Shown here piece after piece: positions 45,540-53,646 of a DNA stretch of 64,000 bases. Position 1 is the first letter of the stretch, and each line of letters starts with the position of its first letter. The position numbers and the translations under genes were made by a program. The DNA comes from Hoeflea sp. YIM 152468. Lineage in GTDB: Bacteria > Pseudomonadota > Alphaproteobacteria > Rhizobiales > Rhizobiaceae. The notes under the pieces were generated by a model. The model had not been told where the DNA came from. It saw only the letters and a program-made list of their open reading frames with translations, and ran no database searches. The stretch is from contig NZ_JARGET010000029.1 in assembly GCF_029210485.1 (NCBI RefSeq), positions 283,296-347,295 on the forward strand, in the 5' to 3' direction.

Positions 45540-46553
45540 TCAACCCATATGGAATTTGATCGCCGTCAGCGCGAACACCGCCAGAATGCCGGTGAGCGTG
45601 CAGATGAGCACGATGGCACTGCCGCCGACATCGCCGAGCTTGCGCAGCGAGGTTTTCATGCCCAGTGCGGCAATCGCAACCACCAGGCACCAGCGCGAGA
45701 AAGCCAGCAACCCGTCCTTGACCTCGACCGGCACGACATCATAGGAACCGGCGACCACCAGGGCGGCAAAACCGATAACGAAGAACGGGATCGGCAGCGA
45801 CCGCCTGGTGCCGGGCTCGCGCGAGCCGGAAAACACAAATGACAGAACCACGACGATCGGCACCAGCAGCGCCACCCGCAACAGCTTGACAAAAGTGGCG
45901 GTTTCGCCGGCCTGGTCCGAGACCGAATAGCCGGCGCCGACAACCTGCGCAACATCGTGAATCGTGGCCCCGAAAAAGACGCCGGTGGCGACGTCCGACA
46001 ATTCCATGAGTTCGGCAATGATCGGATAGAGGATCATCGCCAGCGTGCTCAACGCCGTCACCCCGATAACGGTAAAAACAGTGTCGCGCTCCAGTGTCTC
46101 GCCTTTCGGCAGAACAGAGGAAATCGCCAGCGCCGCCGACGCGCCGCATATGGCCACCGCACCGCCAATCAGCAGCCCAAAGCGGGTGCCGCGACCGAGT
46201 CCGCGCGAGAGCACCGGCCCCAGGGCAATCGTCAACGCCACGCCGCCGAGCGTGATCAGCAACACTTCCGAGCCGGTTGAGGCGATCTGTTGTACGGTGA
46301 TGCCGAGGCCGAGCAAGGCCACGCCGAAGCGCAGCAGCACTTTCGAGGAAAACTCGATGCCGGCGACGCAGATGCCGCCGTCCTCGACAAGAAAATTGAA
46401 CGCCATACCGATCAGCAGCGCCATCAGCATCACCGGCGCGCCATAATGCTCAGAGATGAATTTTGCCGCCAAGGCCACTGTCAGCGAGGTAAGAACCCCC
46501 GGAAACAACAATCGGGCTTTGCGGAAACAGGCGAAATCAGTCAGTCGGCTCAT
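45540..46553 (-). CDS. YeiH-family putative sulfate/anion exporter
   Basis: A 337-residue protein with about ten helices. YeiH-family marks include FGVALLGLGITVQQIA, LIGGAVAICGASAALAISSVLP and FFGATIHDVAQVVGAGYSVS. The family (UPF0324) is linked to export of sulfate or similar anions, although direct evidence is thin. It lies 104 nt after the sulfite-oxidase gene on the same strand, which supports disposal of sulfate or sulfite. Confidence 0.88.
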   Translation of the reverse strand: MSRLTDFACFRKARLLFPGVLTSLTVALAAKFISEHYGAPVMLMALLIGMAFNFLVEDGGICVAGIEFSSKVLLRFGVALLGLGITVQQIASTGSEVLLITLGGVALTIALGPVLSRGLGRGTRFGLLIGGAVAICGASAALAISSVLPKGETLERDTVFTVIGVTALSTLAMILYPIIAELMELSDVATGVFFGATIHDVAQVVGAGYSVSDQAGETATFVKLLRVALLVPIVVVLSFVFSGSREPGTRRSLPIPFFVIGFAALVVAGSYDVVPVEVKDGLLAFSRWCLVVAIAALGMKTSLRKLGDVGGSAIVLICTLTGILAVFALTAIKFHMG

Positions 46554-46657
46554 TGGTTCATGTCACAATTCGGGATTGGACCGGCGGGCGGGAGCCGCGG
46601 TCACTCAGACTTGCTTTTCATTCGGGCGAGCGTTCAAAAAGCTGGGAGGCTGCCGGG

Positions 46658-47764
46658 TCAGGGTTCGCCGACGAAAACAGTCACCTTCTGTGCCGCGTTG
46701 TTGGCAAAGCCGGAGACATCCCACGGCGGGTCAAGTGGCTGTATGTGTCCGTCCGCATCGGTGGCGCGGCAGCGCAGCACATGCTTGCCGGGGCTGGCAG
46801 ACCAGTCACAGGTCCATTTGCTCCAGGCATATCTGGAAATCTGCGGCTCAAGCCGGGCTTGGCGCCATTCTCCGTCAAGTTCCACTTCGACCTTGGCAAT
46901 CGGCACCCCGCCGCCAGACCAGGCGCGGCCAAGCAGCGTCACCGGCCCCGGTTCGAGGTAGCGCTTTCGCGTTCCCCAGTCTGGAACGCCGGGGGGCACC
47001 ATCAGAGATTTGACCCGCATGGTGGTAACCGGCCGGCCGGGATCCCCGTCATGCTCGCGGAATCGGTAGGTACGGACCTGCTGGAATCCGTCAAAGGGTT
47101 CTCTCAGCGCCTCAATGCGGTCCAGCCATTTGACACTGGCCATCCCATACCAGCCGGGCACGATCAACCGGAGCGGCGCCCCATGCTGCGGCAGCAGCGG
47201 CTGGCCGTTCATGGCATAGACCAGCATGACGTCCAGATCTGCGATCTGCGTCATGGTCAGCGAGCGACCGAAACAGTGCCCGACACCCTTGTCGAAACCG
47301 TAATCGGCGCCAAGGAAGGCAATCTCCACCGCATCGGCGTTCGGCACCGCCCGCTCGATCAGCGGTTTGAGCGGCGTGCCGGTCCATTCCGATGTGCCAA
47401 CCGCCTCGTAGGCCCACGGCATCGAATGCGAACGCGGCGAGACGCCGGAGCGCCCATTGCCGGCGCATTCCAAAGTCACCGGCAGCGTCACCTGCGGCAA
47501 CGATTTGATCTCATCAAGATCGAGTTCGAAGGGTGCATTGAACCCGCCGGAGAAATCGAGTCGATACTGTCCGGGGTCGATCAGCGGCACATCGAAATGG
47601 GTGAGCAGATAATGCAGGCCTGTAGGCGTCACATCGAGCGCCAGAGTCTCCAGCAAAATGCCGGAGTTGCGGTTGGCGAGGCCCACCTCTGACTGGCTGT
47701 AAACACCATCCTGGGTGGCGATGCGGCCGCTGTAACCCATGAACGGATTGTCATTCGTTGTCAT
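46658..47764 (-). CDS. Sulfite oxidase-family molybdopterin enzyme
   Basis: A 368-residue molybdoenzyme. The Mo-ligating Cys is Cys100 in TLECAGNGRSG, followed by GCV-free SUOX-fold motifs (LRLIVPGWYGMASVKW), and the Mo-co dimerisation domain (about 250-365) with GRAWSGGG, RATDADGHIQP and VSGFANNA. No signal peptide and no heme domain are present, so it is probably cytoplasmic, unlike the exported SorA/SorT enzymes, and its electron acceptor is unknown. ATG 47764 lies 3 nt after the fumarase beta stop, making it the last gene of a seven-gene run. Sulfite to sulfate is the likely reaction. Confidence 0.88.
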   Translation of the reverse strand: MTTNDNPFMGYSGRIATQDGVYSQSEVGLANRNSGILLETLALDVTPTGLHYLLTHFDVPLIDPGQYRLDFSGGFNAPFELDLDEIKSLPQVTLPVTLECAGNGRSGVSPRSHSMPWAYEAVGTSEWTGTPLKPLIERAVPNADAVEIAFLGADYGFDKGVGHCFGRSLTMTQIADLDVMLVYAMNGQPLLPQHGAPLRLIVPGWYGMASVKWLDRIEALREPFDGFQQVRTYRFREHDGDPGRPVTTMRVKSLMVPPGVPDWGTRKRYLEPGPVTLLGRAWSGGGVPIAKVEVELDGEWRQARLEPQISRYAWSKWTCDWSASPGKHVLRCRATDADGHIQPLDPPWDVSGFANNAAQKVTVFVGEP

Positions 47765-47767
47765 GGC

Positions 47768-48448
47768 CTACCCTATCATTTCGTCGGAGCGATCATCGGT
47801 TTCACCAAAGCGTTTGAGCACCGCCGGAACTGTGCCTTCGTAGACTTTCTCCAGATTTGCGGAAATTTTGGCGTTCTCGCGTTCAAACAGCGAATTGCCG
47901 GCCAGATCGCTCTCGACGATGAACGGGCCCATGTTGTCGGCTTCAAACACCCACATCGCCTGGGCCAGGCCGAGTTCCTTGTTCCAGTGCACCGTCTTGA
48001 CCCGCTTGACGCCGCGACCAAGCAAGGCGCCGGTGCCATAACCCACGGTGGTAAGATAGATGGCGCCATTGGGAACGAAGTGTTCCTGATAATCCTTGAC
48101 GCTCATGCCGCCCTTGCCGATGATCAGCTTGGCGCCGGATTTGGCCATCCACTGGCCGATCCACTTGGAAAATCGGAACGAGGCGGTGGCGGTCACCGCA
48201 CCAAGCCGGAATGTGCCGTCCTCGTTGATCGCGGCGGCGGGCGAGCAATGGAAATTGGCAGCACTTTCGCCCGGCAATTCCATCGGGATATTGGCCTTGT
48301 CCTCGAGCGCGCGCTTGTAGACGCCTTCACGCGCCGTATAGATCAGCCCGTCGAGATAGACGACGTCGCCCAGCCGCAATTCGGCTAGGGCTTCCGGTGT
48401 CGGTGTGGTGCTCAGGCGGATTTTTCGTGGTTTTGAGGCATGTCCCAT
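47768..48448 (-). CDS. Class I fumarase/tartrate dehydratase-type hydratase, beta subunit
   Basis: A 226-residue protein matching the C-terminal half of class I fumarase (TtdB-like). LRLGDVVYLDGLIYTARE and GKGGMSVKDYQ are visible, with a GAIYLTTVGYGTGALLG segment near the substrate loop. ATG 48448 lies 37 nt inside the alpha gene, so the subunits are translationally coupled. The enzyme adds water across a C=C bond of a fumarate-like acid. Fumarate, mesaconate, tartrate and analogues are all used within the family. Confidence 0.9.
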   Translation of the reverse strand: MGHASKPRKIRLSTTPTPEALAELRLGDVVYLDGLIYTAREGVYKRALEDKANIPMELPGESAANFHCSPAAAINEDGTFRLGAVTATASFRFSKWIGQWMAKSGAKLIIGKGGMSVKDYQEHFVPNGAIYLTTVGYGTGALLGRGVKRVKTVHWNKELGLAQAMWVFEADNMGPFIVESDLAGNSLFERENAKISANLEKVYEGTVPAVLKRFGETDDRSDEMIG

Positions 48449-49374
48449 TCCACTGTCTCCCGGCGTTGATAATCGGTGAACCAGTCCGGATCGGTGCGGT
48501 ATTCCACCCGTCCGTCGGCAAAGACCCGCGCCACCGCGCGGCGCGATGACAGGCAGAACGCATGCACCGACATCTGCATGCCGCCAGTGTGGCAATAGCC
48601 TACCTCGATGTTGGCGTCGATGACCATCGACTTGCCGACAAAGCCCATGGCGCCCATGCCGATGGAGTTGCCCAGTTCCTTGAGCTCCAGCTCCAGTTCG
48701 GCGATGCGCGGATCGGAATTGCGGGACCCCACCACGCGCAGGCAGGCAGCGCGCTTGCCCAGCACCATGCAGGTGTCCTTGCAGCCTCCAAGCCCGATTC
48801 CGATGATGGCCGGCTGGCAGGCAAGACCGCGCTTGCCGAAGGCCACCAGGCAATCGAGATAAAAGCGCTTGATGCCCTGGATGCCATCGGAGGGAAACAG
48901 CATCCGGTAGTCGGTGCCGAACAATCCGCCCTTGTGAACCGTGATCAGGTCGATCCATTCGCCGCCGGGCTCATAGCCATATTCGATCTCGGGCGCGCCG
49001 ATGCCGACATTGTTGTCATGATCGGTGCGCCACAGCGGATGCACCCGGTTGGGCCTGAGCGGCACGCCGTTGGTGGCATTGGCGGTGGCCCGGCGCAGCG
49101 CCGCCTCAAGCGCGATCGGGCCACCCTCGATCCGGGTTTCGTTGCCCATCTTGACGTACCAGCGCGGGGTGCCGGTGTCGCCACACATGGCGCGGCGGTC
49201 TTCCTTGGCCGCCTTGTAGTTTTCCAGCATCGCCTCGAGCACGAAAGACGAAAGATCGCCGTCCTCGACATTGGCGGCGGCCTGCAGACCATCAAGATAA
49301 TCCTGCGGAATTTCGATTGCCGCCTTGTCCATCAGGGTCTCGGCCGTCTTTTGAATGATGTCTATGGGGATCAT
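48412..49374 (-). CDS. Class I fumarase/tartrate dehydratase-type hydratase, alpha subunit
   Basis: A 320-residue protein carrying the catalytic [4Fe-4S] cysteines of class I hydratases: AMCGDTGTP (Cys64), GLGGCKDTC and VGYCHTGG. HPLWRTDHDNNVG and NSIGMGAMGFVGKS are also typical. It shares a 1-nt overlap with the flavoprotein stop. A heat-labile, oxygen-sensitive hydratase beside an SDH-like complex suggests that the product of the dehydrogenase is hydrated at once. The substrate need not be fumarate. Confidence 0.92.
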   Translation of the reverse strand: MIPIDIIQKTAETLMDKAAIEIPQDYLDGLQAAANVEDGDLSSFVLEAMLENYKAAKEDRRAMCGDTGTPRWYVKMGNETRIEGGPIALEAALRRATANATNGVPLRPNRVHPLWRTDHDNNVGIGAPEIEYGYEPGGEWIDLITVHKGGLFGTDYRMLFPSDGIQGIKRFYLDCLVAFGKRGLACQPAIIGIGLGGCKDTCMVLGKRAACLRVVGSRNSDPRIAELELELKELGNSIGMGAMGFVGKSMVIDANIEVGYCHTGGMQMSVHAFCLSSRRAVARVFADGRVEYRTDPDWFTDYQRRETVEWDMPQNHEKSA

Positions 49375-51140
49375 CAGTTCGCCTCCACCAGAGTTTCGGG
49401 TTCACCTGCGGGCAGGATGGTTTCGCCCGGCCGGACGATGGTAAACTGCACTGGCTCGCAATCCACCTCGATGTCATGGCCTGACTTCCGCGCCACCGTG
49501 AAACAGGAGCTGTCGAGGTCACCCGGCTCGGGGAAATCCTCGCGATAATGCGCGCCGCGCGAATTCTCCCGCGCCAGCCCTGCATGCGTGATGACTTCGG
49601 AGACATCGCATAGTGAGCGGACATTGAGCCAGTCGTGCCAGGTCAGGTTGAAGGCCAGGTTGCCGGTCGCGACGCCGACCTCGCTCAGTTCATCGGATAT
49701 GTCGGCAATGCGGCCAAGACCGCGCTCCATGCCGCGCCGGGTGCGGATGACGCCGACATCTTCCCACATGGCTTCCTGCAATTCGTGCCGCAGTTCCTGG
49801 ATGTTCGCCGGTTTGCGGCCGAACGGTTGGCAGGCGCGCGCCACCTCCGCGTCAAGCACGTTCTCGTCGGGATCACGCAGCGCGCCCATCCTGCGGATAT
49901 CCATGCCCATGATGTCGCCGGCCACCCCGCCATAGACGGTGGAATTGGCCACGCCATTGCCGCCAAGCCGGTTGGAGCCATGGGCGCCGCCCGCATCCTC
50001 GCCGGCCACATAGAGGCCTTCCATTTCGGTGCGGGTGTCGGTGTCGACCACCACGCCGCCCATGAAGTAGTGCGCCGTTGGCACCACTTCCACCAGTCCG
50101 CCGGCCAGGTCGAAGCCGGAATCGGCGCAGCGCTTGACCATGCCGGAGAATTTCTGCCGCACCATTTCAGGCCCGAGATGGCTCATCTTGATATAGACGC
50201 CGCCATTGCGCGACGTGTTGGACTTCTGCATTTCGGCATAGATGCCGCGGGAAACCACGTCGCGGGTGGCGCGCTCACCGAGACCGTCATAGTCGAACAT
50301 GAACCGGCGTTCGGCGCCATTGAGCAATTGCCCGCCGGCCCCGCGCAGCCCCTCCTCCAGCACCGTGCCGGTCATCTTGGTGTGGTCGCCGGCAAGCAGG
50401 CCTGTCGGGTGAAACTGCACCATCTCCATGTCGCGCAGCGGCAGGCCGACGCGCAGCGCCATGGCCAGCCCATCCATGGTCTTGTCGCCCGATGGCGTAT
50501 GGTACTTGTACATGGTCGGTCCGCCGCCCGTGGCCATCAGCACGGTCTTGGCGCGGACAAAGCGGAATTTACCCGTCCGCATGTCGATCATCAGCACGCC
50601 GGCCAGCCCCGAGCCGTCCTTCGTTGGAATCAGGCCGATGGCGCGGTGTTCCTGCAGTTTCTCCACCGGCCGCGACAGCACCTGCTCCATCAGCCGGTTG
50701 ATGATCTCGATGCCGGTGAGGTCGCCCTTGTGCACGGTCCGGTCGGCGGTCTGGCCGGCAAAGGCCTTGTGGTGCAGCGTGCCATCGGCATTGCGGTCAA
50801 AGAAGCAACCGATCTCGTTTTCGAGTTCGCGCACCCGCACCACCGCCTGTTCGCACAGCTTCCAGGCCATATCCTGGTTTGGCAGCCACTTGCCGCCATT
50901 GATGGTGTCCATGAAATGCCGCTCGACCGTATCACCGCCGCCAAGCGCCACATTGTAGCCGCCCTGTACCATGCGGGTGCAGCCGCATTTGCCGATCAGG
51001 CCCTTGACCGCAATGGTTACTCTGGTGCCTGCCGGCGCGGTTTGCAGCGCGTGCAAAGCCGCAAACATTCCAGCACCGCCGGTGCCGAGGATCAAAATGT
51101 CAGTGTCGTGACGGTCGATTGTGATCTTGCTCATGCTCAT
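49374..51140 (-). CDS. Succinate dehydrogenase/fumarate reductase-type flavoprotein subunit
   Basis: A 588-residue FAD protein. The dinucleotide fold is ILILGTGGAGMFAALHAL (15-32), the substrate motif is VQFHPTGLLAGD, and EEGLRGAGGQLLNGAERRFM is present with the C-terminal SDH domain. At the FAD-attachment site the usual HTVxAEGG/HTVSAQGG reads CTRMVQGG, so Cys54 replaces the linking His. Covalent 8-alpha-histidyl FAD is therefore unlikely, which in studied enzymes favours fumarate reduction or altered substrates. ATG 51140 overlaps the anchor-subunit stop (ATGA). Longer frames upstream are antisense noise. Confidence 0.9.
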   Translation of the reverse strand: MSMSKITIDRHDTDILILGTGGAGMFAALHALQTAPAGTRVTIAVKGLIGKCGCTRMVQGGYNVALGGGDTVERHFMDTINGGKWLPNQDMAWKLCEQAVVRVRELENEIGCFFDRNADGTLHHKAFAGQTADRTVHKGDLTGIEIINRLMEQVLSRPVEKLQEHRAIGLIPTKDGSGLAGVLMIDMRTGKFRFVRAKTVLMATGGGPTMYKYHTPSGDKTMDGLAMALRVGLPLRDMEMVQFHPTGLLAGDHTKMTGTVLEEGLRGAGGQLLNGAERRFMFDYDGLGERATRDVVSRGIYAEMQKSNTSRNGGVYIKMSHLGPEMVRQKFSGMVKRCADSGFDLAGGLVEVVPTAHYFMGGVVVDTDTRTEMEGLYVAGEDAGGAHGSNRLGGNGVANSTVYGGVAGDIMGMDIRRMGALRDPDENVLDAEVARACQPFGRKPANIQELRHELQEAMWEDVGVIRTRRGMERGLGRIADISDELSEVGVATGNLAFNLTWHDWLNVRSLCDVSEVITHAGLARENSRGAHYREDFPEPGDLDSSCFTVARKSGHDIEVDCEPVQFTIVRPGETILPAGEPETLVEAN

Positions 51141-51481
51141 ACTGCCTGCAGAAAAAATGTGCCGGCCACCAGAAAGGCGGCGGCGACCGCCGACGCGGCC
51201 AGGGTTTTCTGCCGCGGCGACCAGGGCAGGAATTCCAGCGCCAGAAGACGCAGACCGCCAAAGGCGTGAACCGCGAGCAGAAAGACGAGGCCGAACTCGG
51301 CGATCTTGACCAGAGGATTGTCGGCAAAGCGCAGATAGTCGTCGAGCCTTTGCGGCTCGTTCAGCGCCAGTGCCAGCAGGTAGAAATGCGCCGGCAGGAA
51401 CAGCGCCAGACCGAGTCCGGAAAGCCGGTGCAACAGATAGGCCATCCACAGCGGCTGGGTCCGGTGCGGTCGGATCATCAT
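51137..51481 (-). CDS. SDH/FRD-type membrane anchor subunit
   Basis: A 114-residue protein with three helices (about 15-38, 57-77, 89-112). HRLSGLGLALFLPAHFY resembles the SdhC heme/quinone motif and AVHAFGGLRLL supplies another His. ATG 51481 overlaps the stop of the preceding anchor gene (ATGA). With its neighbour it would anchor the complex in the inner membrane and pass electrons to or from quinone. Confidence 0.8.
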   Translation of the reverse strand: MMIRPHRTQPLWMAYLLHRLSGLGLALFLPAHFYLLALALNEPQRLDDYLRFADNPLVKIAEFGLVFLLAVHAFGGLRLLALEFLPWSPRQKTLAASAVAAAFLVAGTFFLQAV

Positions 51482-51807
51482 AGCGTCACCGCCAAGACCG
51501 CGCGCAGGCCGGTGCCAAGCAGCAGCAGGCCCGTGAGCCACATGAACACCTCCAGCGCAAGACCTTTCAGCCCCAGCGTCTCATGCACGATGACGCGCAA
51601 CCCGATGGAGGCATGCAGCGACACCGCCAGCACGAACACGGCGTAAAATACAAACCAGATGACACTGCCCTGGGTGCGGCCAAGAATTTCGGCGGCACTC
51701 AGCCCGTCCTGGATGGCATAGATCATCACCGCGATATGACCGAGTGTCAGCGGGATCATCACCATCGCGCTCAGCCGCTGCGCCATATAGAGCCGGAGAT
51801 CGAGCAT
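51478..51807 (-). CDS. SDH/FRD-type cytochrome b membrane anchor subunit
   Basis: A 109-residue, three-helix protein (about 13-33, 50-74, 86-107). PLTLGHIAVM and LHASIGLRVIVHE give candidate heme or quinone His residues, with the latter like the SdhC HxxxGxR motif. ATG 51807 follows the Fe-S gene stop by 2 nt; a longer frame lies within that gene and lacks homology. It overlaps the next anchor gene by 4 nt. Confidence 0.8.
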   Translation of the reverse strand: MLDLRLYMAQRLSAMVMIPLTLGHIAVMIYAIQDGLSAAEILGRTQGSVIWFVFYAVFVLAVSLHASIGLRVIVHETLGLKGLALEVFMWLTGLLLLGTGLRAVLAVTL

Positions 51808-51809
51808 GG

Positions 51810-52526
51810 CTATCGCCCGCCCTTGAAGAAGGCTGCGGCAGTGACGCGCTTGAGGCCGGCAATCGCCTTCATCGGATTGAGTTCGTTGGGGCAATAGAGC
51901 GTGCAGCTGCCCTGGCTGTGGCAATTGTGGCACCCACCCCTGCCCGACACCGCATCAAGAATAGCGCTCGGATCGGCGTCCTTGGGATCGAGATAGAGGG
52001 TCCAGGCCCGCTGCAGCGCCGCGGGTCCGAGAAAATCGGCATTGTTGGCCACAGTGTCGCAAGCGGCATAGCAGACCGAACAATTGATGCATTCGATGCC
52101 GGTGTCTGTCTCGACGCGTGCAGGCGTTGCCGGGTCGAGGATCTCGATGGCGTCGTCGCGGCTTTTGCCCGGGTGGTGCACACCGCCAGCGGCCACCCAT
52201 TTGTCGAAAAACGGGTCCATATCGGTGGCGAGATCCTTGATCACCGGCAGGTTGCGCAACGGCGCGATGGTGATGGCGTTGTCCTTGAGCACCTTGTTGA
52301 CATGGGTGCGGCAGGTCCAGCGCGGCACGCCGTTGACCATCATCGCGCAGGAGCCGCACATGCCCACCCGGCAGGCGTAGCGATAGGACAGCGTCGGGTC
52401 GGCATATTGCTGGATCCAGGCCACCACATCGAGAATGGTCTGACTTTCCTGAGCCGGAACCTTGAATTGCTCAAGCCCGCCACCGCCCGCATCGCCGCGC
52501 CAGACCGATACGTCCATTTCCTGCAT
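51810..52526 (-). CDS. SDH/FRD-type iron-sulfur subunit
   Basis: A 238-residue protein. The [2Fe-2S] ligands are in ACRVGMCGSC and the Cys of PRWTC. The 4Fe ligands CINCSVCYAAC match the FrdB form, and the last cluster is in CHNCHSQGSCTLYCPNELNP, with one extra Cys. It links the flavoprotein to the membrane anchors. ATG 52526 is chosen; the frame to 52619 enters AT-rich promoter DNA. It is the first gene of the seven-gene operon, an order (B-C-D-A) unlike canonical sdhCDAB or frdABCD. Confidence 0.9.
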   Translation of the reverse strand: MQEMDVSVWRGDAGGGGLEQFKVPAQESQTILDVVAWIQQYADPTLSYRYACRVGMCGSCAMMVNGVPRWTCRTHVNKVLKDNAITIAPLRNLPVIKDLATDMDPFFDKWVAAGGVHHPGKSRDDAIEILDPATPARVETDTGIECINCSVCYAACDTVANNADFLGPAALQRAWTLYLDPKDADPSAILDAVSGRGGCHNCHSQGSCTLYCPNELNPMKAIAGLKRVTAAAFFKGGR

Positions 52527-52607
52527 GCTTGCCAACAAAACCGCCTCGATAAACCTGAATGGTAGAGCCGTATTTATAGCTGTGAGCGTTCCTAACAAAA
52601 AGGAATA

Positions 52608-52638
52608 ATTACTAATCATTTATGTAATCAGCAATTAC
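52608..52638. promoter_or_regulatory. AT-rich region with ATTAC/GTAAT inverted repeats
   Basis: Three copies of the same 5-mer in alternating orientation (ATTAC 52608-52612, GTAAT 52624-52628, ATTAC 52634-52638) lie in the 190-bp divergent region between the Fe-S subunit gene and the GST gene. ATTAC-N11-GTAAT has LysR-like spacing. Arms are short, so support is modest. Confidence 0.35.
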
Positions 52639-52716
52639 GCAAAAACCGCTTTGCAAGACGGCGGTTTTGGCTAGTGTCGGGGAAACAATGACCCGGAACT
52701 GAGAGAAGGCCGCACA

Positions 52717-53331
52717 ATGATTACGCTTTGCTACGCCAAGGGCACCGCCGCACTGGCACCGCACATCCTGCTCGAAGACGCCGGCGCCGACTACACGGCC
52801 CGGCTGGTGGATTTTGGCGCTGCCGAACAGCAGTCAGCCGACTATCTGGCGATCAATCCGAAAGGCCGGGTGCCGGCGCTGATTACGGCGGAGGGCACGC
52901 TGACGGAAACACCGGCGATTCTGGCCTATATCGCGCAGATTTTCCCTGACGCCAATCTGGCGCCGGGCAACCGGTTCAGCTTTGCCCAGGCGCAGGCTTT
53001 CAACATCTATCTCGCCGCCACCGTGCATGTGAATCATGCCCACAAGCAGCGTGGCAGCCGCTGGACCGACGACACGGATGCTCAAGCCACATTGCGCGAC
53101 AAGGTGACAGCCAACATGACCGATTGTGCCCGCATCATCGAACACCATTATCTCAAGGGGCCGTGGGTGATGGGCCCCACCTATTCGATGTGTGATGCCT
53201 ATTTGTTCGTCATCACCCGCTGGATGAAGGGCGACGGCGTCAATCTCGATGACTTCCCGGCCATTTCCAGGCACTTCTCCGCCATGCAGGAGCGCGCCAG
53301 CGTGCGGAAAGTCATGTCGATGCACATGTGA
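52717..53331 (+). CDS. Glutathione S-transferase-family protein
   Basis: A 204-residue protein. The thioredoxin-like N-terminal domain ends with the NPKGRVPAL cis-Pro loop and TETPAILAYIAQIFP, and an all-helical C-terminal domain includes YSMCDAYLFVITRW. It resembles bacterial beta-class GSTs. AGAGAAGG lies before ATG 52717. It is divergent from the SDH-like operon. Substrate unknown. Confidence 0.9.
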   Translation: MITLCYAKGTAALAPHILLEDAGADYTARLVDFGAAEQQSADYLAINPKGRVPALITAEGTLTETPAILAYIAQIFPDANLAPGNRFSFAQAQAFNIYLAATVHVNHAHKQRGSRWTDDTDAQATLRDKVTANMTDCARIIEHHYLKGPWVMGPTYSMCDAYLFVITRWMKGDGVNLDDFPAISRHFSAMQERASVRKVMSMHM

Positions 53332-53482
53332 GCCGATGCCCTGAACACAGGCCCGAGTTCGAGCAGTCATGCCTGCCGGAGAAATGTCCCGAGAAGGCGC
53401 CGTCTCGAACCCATCCGGCTGCCCGCCGCCAAAACCTCTCCACAGCCAAAACAATCGTTCCGGCAGTGCCGGCCTTGAGGCT

Positions 53483-53641
53483 TCAGCGTGACGGTCGTTT
53501 GTGAATGAACAGGTCGTAGAAGGCCATCCCAACGGTCAGCGCGACCACCGCGCCAAGGTCGAGCCGTGGCAATTTGTAGACGAGCACACCCAGAAAGCCG
53601 CAGAGGATGATGAAGGCGAAAATCGTGAGAATCCGTTCCAT
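53483..53641 (-). CDS. Small two-helix membrane protein
   Basis: A 52-residue protein with hydrophobic segments at about 5-21 and 28-42 and a basic C-terminus (HKRPSR). ATG 53641 lies 5 nt after the amidase stop, with GGGAGA about 10 nt upstream, so it appears to close the TRAP/amidase operon. I recognise no family. The good spacing and clean membrane pattern make it a probable gene. Confidence 0.6.
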   Translation of the reverse strand: MERILTIFAFIILCGFLGVLVYKLPRLDLGAVVALTVGMAFYDLFIHKRPSR

Positions 53642-53646
53642 GGTCG

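Noticed and set aside
49635..51269. Long plus-strand frame opposite the SDH-like flavoprotein
   Set aside because: It is a mirror frame of a conserved gene with His/Ala-rich noise composition.
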